Shown: positions 1 to 9,584 of the stretch, piece by piece
Layout: every line of letters begins with the position of its first letter
How positions within the stretch are numbered: the first letter of the stretch is position 1
Origin: Cytophagales bacterium
Lineage (GTDB): Bacteria > Bacteroidota > Bacteroidia > Cytophagales > Cyclobacteriaceae
Length of the DNA: 64,000 bases
Assembly: GCA_022360015.1 (NCBI GenBank)
Contig: JAKSDQ010000158.1
Location: forward strand, 1 to 64,000
Direction: 5' to 3'
Position numbers and translations under genes: made by a program
The notes under the pieces: model-generated
What the model was told of the DNA's origin: nothing
Databases searched by the model: none
The model's input: the letters and a program-made list of their open reading frames with translations, nothing else

Positions 1-263
1 CTTCAAAACTAATCCAAAAGCCTCAGCAAGTTTCATAAATGGAAAGCTAGGGTTACAGAAAAATAACCAACGCACATTTGCAAGCCCGAAAGTCTCTAAT
101 TAGATTAAATAAAACTCATAGATTTTTAAGCCTCAGCAAGCACCTGAAAAGCTATTATAAGTAGCAAAGCCAAATCGAATGATCTCTCTTTTACTTTGCG
201 CTCTTCCCAGCAATTCCAATCATCTTTTTAATTTCAGCTAAAAGCAAATCCTGGTCAAAATTT

Positions 264-533
264 TCATTCTTCCTTCATGCTTGCTTCATAATAACTACAT
301 GCTCTGTCTACCAGGTAACCAGGTGTTACATCCAGGGCCTTTGCAACATGAATGATCATCTCCACCTTGGGCACACGCTTTCCAGCGTCATAACGTTGAA
401 AAGTACTCCGATCGAGGTGGTCTGATAATCTCAATAGTTTTTCCTGAGAAAGCCCTCTTTCCAGTCTTAATTCGCGTATTGCTTTACCAAAAGCGCGCTC
501 TAATTTTTCTTTGCTCATCTGATTGTAAATCAA
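264..533 (-). CDS. XRE-family helix-turn-helix transcriptional regulator, 89 aa
   Basis: ORF with HTH_3-like pattern (IRELRLERGLSQEKLLRLSDHLDRSTFQRYDAGKRVPKVEMIIHVAKALDV). Confidence 0.85.
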   Translation of the reverse strand: MIYNQMSKEKLERAFGKAIRELRLERGLSQEKLLRLSDHLDRSTFQRYDAGKRVPKVEMIIHVAKALDVTPGYLVDRACSYYEASMKEE

Positions 534-973
534 AAGTTAGCTGATTTTTAAATTAATTTACAAAAATACATCCAAATAGACGGTTATCATTTGGGTATAG
601 TTCGAAATCTGGTTTAATGCTAGTCTACAAAAGTTTAATTATGAAAATTTCCAAACAAAAAACCGAGTAACTATGAAAGTAAAAACCAACCAAAGCCCGG
701 AAAACACCCACCTCCCTTCAAAGGCCAGGCTCATTTCACTCAAGCGTGATCATTATAAAGTTTAGAGCGTCGGAATATATATATTTCTATTAACAAAAAA
801 TTATTTTTTTGTTAATCATTGAGTATTTTTATATAATTGTAATGATTAAATAACATATAGCTTTGGCATAAAAATAAATCGTGAAATGTTTCCGTATATT
901 TTCCAGGCATAGCCGATGATCAAAAAACAACATTTTATTCAAAATATAAATTCAAACACTAAAACAATTCCCA

Positions 974-1447
974 ATGTACAGTCCTCTGACCATAGCGAAT
1001 TTTTTTATAAAGAAAGGTATTGAATTCAGCGATCCTATATCTCAAACCAAGATTCAAAGACTAGTATATATAGCGCATGGATGGTATTTGGCTTTAACAG
1101 GTGATCCACTTATCAATTCTGTGGTTGAAGCCTGGAGATTCGGGCCAATTATTCCTGAAATTTATGATGCATTCAAAGCCTATGGAAATCTGCCGCTCAA
1201 ACATGTTATAGATAATAAAGAATCAATCAACAAGGAGGTTAAAAAATTACTGGAGGTTGTATGGAATTTATACGGAAGATATTCAACTTTTTTTCTTTCA
1301 AATTTTACTCACCAATCGAATACACCATGGGACATAGTGGCAAAAGAGTATTCATATAACATTCCGGCAAATAAGGATATCGATGATCGTATAATAAGAG
1401 CGTATTTTACTTCCCTGAGTAAGAAAATGAGTATAGCCGGAGTTTGA
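974..1447 (+). CDS. Panacea (DUF4065, SocA/GepA-like) domain protein; PanA-like antitoxin candidate
   Basis: 157-aa ORF with typical Panacea features: SDPISQTKIQRLVYIAHGWYLALTGDPLINSVVEAWRFGPIIPEIYDAF. Confidence 0.85.
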   Translation: MYSPLTIANFFIKKGIEFSDPISQTKIQRLVYIAHGWYLALTGDPLINSVVEAWRFGPIIPEIYDAFKAYGNLPLKHVIDNKESINKEVKKLLEVVWNLYGRYSTFFLSNFTHQSNTPWDIVAKEYSYNIPANKDIDDRIIRAYFTSLSKKMSIAGV

Positions 1448-1830
1448 AAAACTTAAACGAACTTATAGAAAAGTTAGATAAATTGGAGGGTGCTTCCGAA
1501 TTACCGCCACGAGATTTTTCCGATCCTCCAAAAGAACTGCTCAGAGAAGAGTCCAATCGGCATGACATAAACCTGCTCTATTTTCAAAGTTATGAGCAAG
1601 ATATAAAAGAAAGAAATACGCTAGTCGAATATTTACATTAATTACAGGGTGGCTGGCGATAATTCTCTTCATTGTTGTTTTTCAGGGAATACGGAGTTTC
1701 CCATTTACCAATAATCCATTTGTGTTAACAGATACCGTAATGGTCACATTAATCACCACAACTACTGCCAACATTGCGGCTTACTTTTTAGTTGTAACCA
1801 AATACCTATTTCCAAATCATAGAAAGTAAG
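1444..1830 (+). pseudogene. Small single-TM protein, apparently frameshifted; overlaps the Panacea gene by 4 nt (TTGA)
   Basis: ORF 1444-1641 (TTG start) ends ...EQDIKERNTLVEYLH*. One extra A in the AAA at ~1614-1616 restores ...EQDIKERKYASRIFTLITGWLAIILFIVVFQGIRSFPFTNNPFVLTDTVMVTLITTTTANIAAYFLVVTKYLFPNHRK* (stop 1828-1830). Confidence 0.6.
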
Positions 1831-2067
1831 CGTTAGATTTTTAAAATATAGGCATATACTGCTTTTTAAGGTGAGTTTAGTTGATGTTTTGATGGTATCC
1901 TTTTCCTGGTTAAAATCTAACCCTCTAAAAAATAATAGTTTTGACAACGAAGTCATGCTGCCAGACTGAAATTTTCATTCTTTATACTTATCTTAGAAAA
2001 GTCAGAAGTGCTTATAATCAATACATAATAACCTTTAATAATCATTCCAGCGACCCAATCAAGGAAA

Positions 2068-2802
2068 ATGAATATTACCGCCTACATTGTAAACGATACA
2101 AGTAACAGATTACTTACCATAGAGCCCGCCGGGAAAACAAGAAATTGGATGGACGCGTCATCAGGTAAGTATGCTTACAATTGCCTGCCCTTGGTGATAG
2201 CCAATCAGCTTGGCTGGGTAGTTAAGGCCGCGCCTTCGTTTAGTGTAATATGGGATGGAAGGAATGAAAAGGACGCCATCAAATTCCATTTTCATGAACA
2301 GGAACCGGAAATGTCACAATTTGTAGTTTCTCATTTTGGACAGGGAATTATCTCTTTCAGGCTCCCATGGGTATTCCGTACCGATCCCGGCATCGGTTTA
2401 ATTGTCAGAGGTCCCTCTAACCAATGGTTACCCGGAGCCCATGGACTGGACGGGTTTGTGGAGACGTGGGGACTGGAATCCACATTCACTATGAACTGGA
2501 AGATTACCATACCTGACTTTACGGTTCACTTTCCCAGCCATTTTCCCTTTTGCCAAATATTGCCATATGAGATTGCCACCATCAATAACTATGCCTGCTC
2601 AAGAAAGCATATCTCCGAAAACAAAGAACTGGATCTCAAATATTCGAAATGGCTGAGCCGGAGAAAAGAAACACTAAAAAACCTGTTCAGTGGCACTAAA
2701 ACCACCAACTATTACGAAAAGAATTACATCAAGGGCCAGGATGTGGAAGGTGAAAAGGTCGAAGGGCATTTTAAGAAACTCGACCTATCGCAGTTTAAGT
2801 AA
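2068..2802 (+). CDS. DUF6065-like hypothetical protein, 244 aa
   Basis: Long ORF; FRLPWVFRTDPGIGLIVRGPSNQWLPGAHGLDGFVETWGLESTFTMNWKIT resembles DUF6065 proteins. Confidence 0.65.
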   Translation: MNITAYIVNDTSNRLLTIEPAGKTRNWMDASSGKYAYNCLPLVIANQLGWVVKAAPSFSVIWDGRNEKDAIKFHFHEQEPEMSQFVVSHFGQGIISFRLPWVFRTDPGIGLIVRGPSNQWLPGAHGLDGFVETWGLESTFTMNWKITIPDFTVHFPSHFPFCQILPYEIATINNYACSRKHISENKELDLKYSKWLSRRKETLKNLFSGTKTTNYYEKNYIKGQDVEGEKVEGHFKKLDLSQFK

Positions 2803-2838
2803 AACAACTGAACAGAAAAAAGTGCAAAGCATCTAGTT

Positions 2839-3696
2839 TTAAAATTTAAGCGCTGCAGGCAGGTATTTTGAGGCCAATTGCTCGTAGTAGGGTTTCAATT
2901 CCTCCACATTCGGTGGTGTGGGGGATTTGGAATACAGATCATAAGGATTGAATGCCTGAACCCATTTGAACATTTTGTGGTCATAATCGTCCATCAGGTG
3001 GTCGTAGGCATTTTCACGGTGTTGGGCGTAAAAAGAGTGGTACCTGATCATGTAAAGTGCCTGGTCAGGCAAGTAGTCTTTCATGATATGGTACAGGTAC
3101 TCATCGTGTCCCCATGACATATGGACATTCCTCAAACCACAATTCGGTTCATAAACCCCGTATTTTGTATTGTACTTTTCATTGTGATGGTCGGGATTAT
3201 CTTCAAAAAATTCGGGATATACAATTTTGTCAGAAAACCGGCACCCCACCGGGAAGGTATCACCGACCACCGCCCATTGCGGCTCGCCAAACAGGCAAAG
3301 GACTTTGCCCAGATCGTGCAAAAAACCGGTTAACACAAACCAATCGGGATGACCATCGGCCCTGATGGCTTCCGATGTTTGCAAAAGGTGCTGAGTTTGG
3401 TCGAGATCAATATCAGGATCCGAGTCGTCTATCAATGTATTCAGAAATTCTACCGCTTCCCAAAGAGACATGTTCTTTTTTTCAAACGATAAAAACTCCC
3501 GCTCCTTTTCCAGAACAAAATCATAGGTTTGATGCGTATGGTTGAGCCAGTAGAATTCTTTTACGGTGTCCCTGGCAGGGTCATCATAGTTTCTGTATGC
3601 TTCCTGGTTTTTGTGGGAATTTTCGGGATATCTTTTTAAAAGATCTTCTTCCCACAATTCCTCCATTTTATTGAAGTCCGACTTTTCGCTATTCAT
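2839..3696 (-). CDS. Inositol oxygenase (MIOX) family protein
   Basis: MIOX HD-type motifs: [64 protein letters not shown]. Confidence 0.93.
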   Translation of the reverse strand: MNSEKSDFNKMEELWEEDLLKRYPENSHKNQEAYRNYDDPARDTVKEFYWLNHTHQTYDFVLEKEREFLSFEKKNMSLWEAVEFLNTLIDDSDPDIDLDQTQHLLQTSEAIRADGHPDWFVLTGFLHDLGKVLCLFGEPQWAVVGDTFPVGCRFSDKIVYPEFFEDNPDHHNEKYNTKYGVYEPNCGLRNVHMSWGHDEYLYHIMKDYLPDQALYMIRYHSFYAQHRENAYDHLMDDYDHKMFKWVQAFNPYDLYSKSPTPPNVEELKPYYEQLASKYLPAALKF

Positions 3697-3886
3697 GATA
3701 GTTAAATTTTACAACGGAAATTATCCGATAGAAATCACTGCATATATAGTACTAATATAAGCATTACATGCCATAGATAAAATATCTTTACAACTTCCGG
3801 CGGCTTGGGAGCGTAAGGGATGTATTAAATTTTTGTCTTTTTCTATTTTTTCTTGATATTTTGACAAAAAGAAAGGTACTTCTTAG

Positions 3887-5686
3887 ATGCGAGACAAACT
3901 ATATGGCAATACAATTCTACAACTACTGCTCAGGGCTGTCATTTGTCTGATAGTAGTTGCGGGTATGTTCTGTTGTACCACACCTGAGACGCCATTGAAT
4001 GCCGAAGAACCTGATTCATCGGCGGTGACACGTATAGTGAGGCCGGCTTTCTTATCCGACGATCACACCTGGGCAGACTCCATCTTAAAAACCATGACCT
4101 TGGATGAAAAGATAGGCCAGTTAATTATGGTCCGGGCCTATTCAAACCAGGGCTACCGGCACCGGAAAGACATTGAGAAGCAGATTGAAAAATACGGAGT
4201 GGGTGGCTTGATATTCTTTCAGGGAGGTCCCGGGCGGCAGGCAATATTGACTAACCGGTACCAGTCCATCTCAAAGATCCCGCTTTTTATCGCCATGGAT
4301 GGTGAATGGGGACTGGGCATGCGCCTGGACAGCGTATTGAGTTACCCTTATCAGATGACATTAGGAGCGATACAGGATGATCAACTCATCAAATCCATGG
4401 CGGAAGATATGGGCCAACAGTTCAGGAGACTGGGTGTTCAATGGAATCTGGCACCGGTGGTGGACGTTAACAACAATGCCAACAACCCTGTCATCAATTA
4501 CCGGTCATTTGGTGAGGACAAATACAATGTTGTGCTGAAAAGCCAGCAATACATAGCAGGCCTGGAAAAACAGCGCATCTTAACCGCGTTGAAACACTTT
4601 CCGGGCCATGGTGATACAAGCACTGATTCGCACAAGGCCCTGCCGGTCATTGACCATGAGCTCGGTAGGCTGGAAAACATCGAATTGTTTCCATTTATCC
4701 AGTTAATTCAAAAGGGGGCGCTGGCTGTCATGGTAGGCCATTTAAGCGTACCAGCGCTGGACTCCACGCAAAAATACCCTACTTCCCTTTCAAAAACTGT
4801 CATTAATGAACTATTGAAGAATGAAATGGGATTTGAGGGCTTGGTCATCAGCGATGCCATGGATATGAGGGGACTGACTGACTACGTGGAAAAAGACAGC
4901 GCTGAAGTCCTGGCCCTGCTGGCCGGTAATGATATTATTGAATTAGTAGAAGACGTGGAGTTTGCTGTTCAATCCATTAAAAAGGCGGTATTGACTAACA
5001 AAATCCCTGCATCTGAAATTGACCAAAAATGTAGAAAGGTATTGCTGGCAAAATACTGGACCGGGCTTTTCAAAAAATCACCAGTGGCATTGGAAAACCT
5101 GTATAAGGATTTAAACGACAGCGCATTTGTTACTTTGATATCGGAACTTTATCGCCGGTCAATTACTTTGTTGGAGAACAAAGACAGTGTATTGAACAAT
5201 CTGACTTTGGGTGACCGGTCCGTTGCGGTCATATCCGTTGGCAGCGGCAGGGCTTCGCCGTTTGCAAAAAATGTGGCTGATACACTCCGCACCAGGCCAT
5301 TGGTGTTACCCAGGTATGCCAGTCACAACCATACTATGGAACTGCGAAAGAACATTGAAAAGGCCGACTACGTTTTACTTTCACTGCATCAGATATCCCG
5401 GCAATCTGGAGTCAAACCGGGCTATGGCAAAAATACCAGGGCTGTAATAGAGGAGTTACTGGGCCGACATAACGTGGTACTGGTCAGTTTCAGGAATCCT
5501 TATGTTTTATCTCATATCAAAAATGTGGAAAAGGCCAGGGTGGTGTTACTAACCTACCAGGATAATGAGGTGACACAAAACACAGTTTTGGAGATATTCA
5601 ACGGAAACTGGTGTATTTCAGGAAAATTGCCCGTAACAATTAACGACAACTGGCGTGCAGGGCATGGTATTACCTTAGAAAAATAG
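3887..5686 (+). CDS. Glycoside hydrolase family 3 protein (beta-N-acetylhexosaminidase-like), lipoprotein
   Basis: 599 aa; KHFPGHGDTSTDSHKALP motif and VISDAMDMRGL; N-terminal lipobox-like VAGMFCC. Confidence 0.9.
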   Translation: MRDKLYGNTILQLLLRAVICLIVVAGMFCCTTPETPLNAEEPDSSAVTRIVRPAFLSDDHTWADSILKTMTLDEKIGQLIMVRAYSNQGYRHRKDIEKQIEKYGVGGLIFFQGGPGRQAILTNRYQSISKIPLFIAMDGEWGLGMRLDSVLSYPYQMTLGAIQDDQLIKSMAEDMGQQFRRLGVQWNLAPVVDVNNNANNPVINYRSFGEDKYNVVLKSQQYIAGLEKQRILTALKHFPGHGDTSTDSHKALPVIDHELGRLENIELFPFIQLIQKGALAVMVGHLSVPALDSTQKYPTSLSKTVINELLKNEMGFEGLVISDAMDMRGLTDYVEKDSAEVLALLAGNDIIELVEDVEFAVQSIKKAVLTNKIPASEIDQKCRKVLLAKYWTGLFKKSPVALENLYKDLNDSAFVTLISELYRRSITLLENKDSVLNNLTLGDRSVAVISVGSGRASPFAKNVADTLRTRPLVLPRYASHNHTMELRKNIEKADYVLLSLHQISRQSGVKPGYGKNTRAVIEELLGRHNVVLVSFRNPYVLSHIKNVEKARVVLLTYQDNEVTQNTVLEIFNGNWCISGKLPVTINDNWRAGHGITLEK

Positions 5687-5689
5687 ATC

Positions 5690-6109
5690 ATGAAGGATTT
5701 GTTTAAGCGGCTAAAGTCCTGTAGAAAACAATTAGGGTTTTCCCAGGCCGAAATGGCGCAGAAATCATATTTCGAACAAAAAGATATCAGCCGCTTTGAA
5801 AATGGCAAAGTGAAATTTATCCCTATCCCTTATATTGTTTTTTTGTATCGACAGGGCATTAACCTGAACTGGCTCTACAGTGGCGAAGGCCCGGCTATGA
5901 TTGAAGATCTGGCTATCCCCGACCATCCGAAGGACCCGGAACTTAACCGCCAACCGTCAATTCCCACCGAGATTCAGCACAAAATAGAAGAACAAAAAGA
6001 GCAATTGCTTACCCTGCAGGTAGAAAATAAGCTCCTCAAAAAACAGGTAAAGGAATTGAAGGTTGAGCGTAAGACATTGCTTGAGGCTTTTAAAACAATT
6101 GGGAGGTAA
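5690..6109 (+). CDS. HTH (XRE-like) DNA-binding protein with C-terminal coiled coil
   Basis: LKSCRKQLGFSQAEMAQKSYFEQKDISRFENGK; C-terminal EEQKEQLLTLQVENKLLKKQVKELKVERKTLLEAF; starts 4 nt after the GH3 stop. Confidence 0.75.
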   Translation: MKDLFKRLKSCRKQLGFSQAEMAQKSYFEQKDISRFENGKVKFIPIPYIVFLYRQGINLNWLYSGEGPAMIEDLAIPDHPKDPELNRQPSIPTEIQHKIEEQKEQLLTLQVENKLLKKQVKELKVERKTLLEAFKTIGR

Positions 6110-6230
6110 AATGGAACATCGTAATTTTTTTAGTCAATTTCCGGTGTTTTTCGGGGCATCGGGAGCCTGGTCAGTCAGTACGGATGTCACGGTGGTGATT
6201 TAATTGGGAATTTTGTTTTACAGATAATGA

Positions 6231-6315
6231 TTTTTAAATTATTTCAGCACCAATCCAATCTTAAACCCAATCGTTACACTTTATCTGAAATCCGATTCAG
6301 GATGCAGATCTTCCC
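6231..6315. repeat. 85-bp direct repeat copy 1 (truncated 3' tail of the 8115-8822 gene)
   Basis: 83/85 identical to 8107-8191 by direct reading (2 substitutions). Confidence 0.9.
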
Positions 6316-6571
6316 CTATTTTCCAAATTGCAAAACCCATTTTCAAAAATTATCAGCCTAAATCGTGTATGGGCCGTTCTTTAAATAGGGTGTGGCAAAC
6401 AGAAAAAAGAAGGTAATAATTATTGGACAAACGTATGAGTACAGGCTAATATCGCTACAGGAAGTATTGGTAGCCCCTGTATACCATAAATTCTATGGCC
6501 ATTAAAGCCATCGATATACTTCCCAATAGCATTTCTTGCAGATAGGAAAACATCGCTGCAGCGAAGAAAAT

Positions 6572-6970
6572 TTAGTTTCCGGTTCCATCGGCCGGATGCT
6601 CTGCATCAATTTTAATAAGGGTTCTGATTGTTGATTTACTTGAATATTTAGCGATTTCCCTGGCATCCTTTATGATAGAAAATTTACCCTTCAACATATC
6701 AACTAAATCAAACTTTTTTGAAAAATCATCCATCAAATATTGTTTTCCTTTATAGAGTACTAACGTAGATTGACCCTGTTCCTTGTTGGAATAATAAGCT
6801 TGTAAAGCGTCTTTTTGTTCATCAAAAGTACTATTTGAGAAATCATTTTCATGGGTTATTGCATAATCGTTATTCAAAGATTTTGATCCGCTGCAAGCAG
6901 TTAGTAATAGCACCATCATTAATACTGATAATCTCATCATCTGTTTTAGTTGGTTAATTGTAATATACAA
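6572..6970 (-). CDS. Hypothetical lipoprotein, 132 aa
   Basis: Signal peptide and lipobox LLLTACSGS. Confidence 0.6.
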   Translation of the reverse strand: MYITINQLKQMMRLSVLMMVLLLTACSGSKSLNNDYAITHENDFSNSTFDEQKDALQAYYSNKEQGQSTLVLYKGKQYLMDDFSKKFDLVDMLKGKFSIIKDAREIAKYSSKSTIRTLIKIDAEHPADGTGN

Positions 6971-6975
6971 AATTT

Positions 6976-7492
6976 TCAGCTCAAATTTTTATACCTCTTT
7001 TTATTTATGCTCGCATATTCATCATCACCAGGGGGGCAAATCGGGTCAAGCCCAACACAGTTAATGCCGCAAGGCACGAAGATTGATGCACCTGTGCTAT
7101 CATCAGTGAAAAGGGTTCCATATACCCAACATCCCGACTGCGTGAAAAAATACCCTTTTTCGATTTTATTGGGTTCTACCATTTCTAACAGAAGATTGAT
7201 CAAGCCCCTTTAATTTATAAAAATTAGCCATGTAGTCGGAGTTTTCATCTTCCACGTTTTTTACTTTGATTAAGTCGTCTGAAAATAGCTCACCGGGATT
7301 ATTTGTAGCATAGGTAACTTCAATTTCGATGAAACCATTTTCTGATGCAGAACTTTCAAAAAGCATGGTCAATTCCATAAATTCCGGTCGTTGTAATTCA
7401 CCTTCTGTCGAACAGGCAAAGCTAAAGGTTAAAAAAAGAACGGTTAAAAAAAGACATTGTTTAGACTGACAAAATGGATAGACTTCTTTCAT
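6976..7492 (-). pseudogene. Possible frameshifted lipoprotein gene (ORFs 7166-7492 and 6976-7203)
   Basis: Upstream ORF has a lipoprotein signal (FLTFSFACST) and stops early; the downstream ORF overlaps by 38 nt in another frame and carries GCWVYGTLFTDDSTGASIFVPCG. Confidence 0.4.
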
Positions 7493-8106
7493 AGATCAAT
7501 GTAGTTTAAAGTGAAAACATAATGACTATTTATTCCGATTGGCATAATTACTGGTTGATTAAATAAAATCGTTGTTTAAAAAAAGAAAATTATTGTTAAT
7601 TTCAAATATCTTGAGAAGATATATGAGACTAAGATATTCTTTCCTCACATAGTACTTCATTTAACAATTAATCCGTAACAGCCCGGTAGAAATCTAATTT
7701 AGCAGCAGATTGCTGGAAAAATTAATCCTTAATCACTACAAAACATTTGATAAAATAGTCTATTAGTCGTTGGCACCAGGAATTTCCTGGAATTACTGTT
7801 TAGAAAACAGACCTCCGGATATTGATCTGCTTTTTCTTTTACCTTTACATATTTGCCAAGAACATGACATGTTTGAGAAGAATTTCCATAGGTGCTAATA
7901 TAGATTAGTCCAAAAATAGGTTTGTAGTTTTAATAATAAAACTTTTGTACATAGCCAAAGAAATTCAGCATACGGTGTAATAAACAATCAAACTTTTTTG
8001 AATTTATTTACAGAAATTGAAAAATTGATTGCTGGCAGTCATTTCCGGATAATATCCGCTTGTGCCGAAAGAGATAGCCTGTAATAAAAGTTCTTAGCCT
8101 AGTGTT

Positions 8107-8191
8107 TTTTTAAATTATTTCAGCACCAATCCAATCTTAAATCCAATCGTTACACTATATCTGAAATCCGATTCAGGATGCAGATCTTCCC
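8107..8191. repeat. 85-bp direct repeat copy 2 (3' end of the 8115-8822 CDS)
   Basis: Matches 6231-6315 with 2 substitutions. Confidence 0.9.
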
Positions 8192-8822
8192 TTCTGACAA
8201 CTTCTGATAAATTCAGATCCAAACCCGACACATCAAACCACTTATACTTATAGCCCAGTCCCAAAAAGTAATCCAGGGTGAAGGTTTCACGATAAATACG
8301 CTGATTCCCAATCTTGAAGTGAACAGCAGCTTCCTGCCTGACGGCCTTAAAATCCATCAACCGAAAAAAATCGCAACCTTCATCACAATTTATTCCCAAG
8401 ACCTGCTCTTCATCTCCAAATACATAGCCGTAAAGCAGTTCCGGAGCGAGATAAAAACCCTTCTGGCTTTTTCTTGCAAAATCCAGGTAAAACCTGACCT
8501 CGTTACGAAACTTGAAGCCAACAGGGTTGTTGATAAACTCATCTTCATCGAAATCATAGTCGTTAAATCCCGTAACAATACCTATACCATGCTGGAGATA
8601 CAAAGTCGGTTTTACCCGGTATTCCACATCAATTAATAAATTGGAATAAGTATCAAAAAATGACAGGAGATCTAACTTTAAAATTACTTTGGGTGGAGCT
8701 ACCGGTTCTTTGTAGTAGGTTGTATCACTAAAATATTGGGCGTTGCCCTCGTTGACATACAACAGGCCGGTCACCAGTGTTAAAATGAGCTTAAACCTTA
8801 TCAGGCAGGTGAAGTTTTTCAA
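8115..8822 (-). CDS. Outer-membrane beta-barrel-like hypothetical protein
   Basis: 235 aa; signal peptide; alternating aromatic strands (VEYRVKPTLYLQHGIGIVTGF... YSVTIGFKIGLVLK). Confidence 0.6.
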   Translation of the reverse strand: MKNFTCLIRFKLILTLVTGLLYVNEGNAQYFSDTTYYKEPVAPPKVILKLDLLSFFDTYSNLLIDVEYRVKPTLYLQHGIGIVTGFNDYDFDEDEFINNPVGFKFRNEVRFYLDFARKSQKGFYLAPELLYGYVFGDEEQVLGINCDEGCDFFRLMDFKAVRQEAAVHFKIGNQRIYRETFTLDYFLGLGYKYKWFDVSGLDLNLSEVVRREDLHPESDFRYSVTIGFKIGLVLK

Positions 8823-8823
8823 T

Positions 8824-9582
8824 TTATTGAACGGAAATTTTACTTAAAAAGGTCATGTTGTCGGGGTTGGAATAATCATATTGATAAAGCCCGTCTTTTC
8901 CGATAGCGATTAAATGTCCATTATTAGGGATCACATCGTATCCATGAAAGCTGTTGATTTCAAACCTGAATACCAAATTAAACGGATCACTGGCATCAAT
9001 AATCTTCAACCCCTGCTCTCCTTCTGTGACAAATAGTGACATTCCATCTATCCCGAGGCCATGCGGATTGTACATAAGGTATGTGGAGACTGCCTGCGGT
9101 TCTCTTAAATTGCTGATGTCTACCACATCCAACTGGTTTTCACCAAACCTGCACTCCACACCGTCTCTGATGGTTACATAAGCATAGTTGTCCTGCACCA
9201 CCACCGGATCACAGGCTGTTACATGACGGTAGACCGATAGTTTTACAGGATTCGTGGGTGTAGAAATATCGTATATGTGCATACCGGTTGTCGAACCGAT
9301 AAACAGGTTATTACGATAAGGAAAAATAGTTTCAATACCGAATCCTATATTTACACGCCCTTTGGGTTCGGGGTTTGTGGCATCGGCAATATCAAAAAAC
9401 AGGAGATTCTGATTATCTACGATGTATAAGTTATTTTTACTGATAGCAAACCTCGCCATAGAACCTGCCTGCCCTGCACTATCGAGACGCATGCTGTCAT
9501 TGCTTTCTTCACACCCTGAAAAAGCCAGCAATAATAGTCCAATGGGTATAATGGCAAAAAGTGTTTTATTCATTTTTTTCAT
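8824..9582 (-). CDS. LVIVD-repeat lipoprotein
   Basis: Lipobox LLAFSGCEES; repeated DI(A/S)xxTNPxxxxxxxx units, LKIIDASDPFNLVF. Confidence 0.8.
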   Translation of the reverse strand: MKKMNKTLFAIIPIGLLLLAFSGCEESNDSMRLDSAGQAGSMARFAISKNNLYIVDNQNLLFFDIADATNPEPKGRVNIGFGIETIFPYRNNLFIGSTTGMHIYDISTPTNPVKLSVYRHVTACDPVVVQDNYAYVTIRDGVECRFGENQLDVVDISNLREPQAVSTYLMYNPHGLGIDGMSLFVTEGEQGLKIIDASDPFNLVFRFEINSFHGYDVIPNNGHLIAIGKDGLYQYDYSNPDNMTFLSKISVQ

Positions 9583-9584
9583 GA

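Noticed and set aside
1762-1956. 64-aa minus-strand ORF
   Set aside because: Overlaps the frameshifted TM protein and AT-rich intergenic sequence; no protein-like features.
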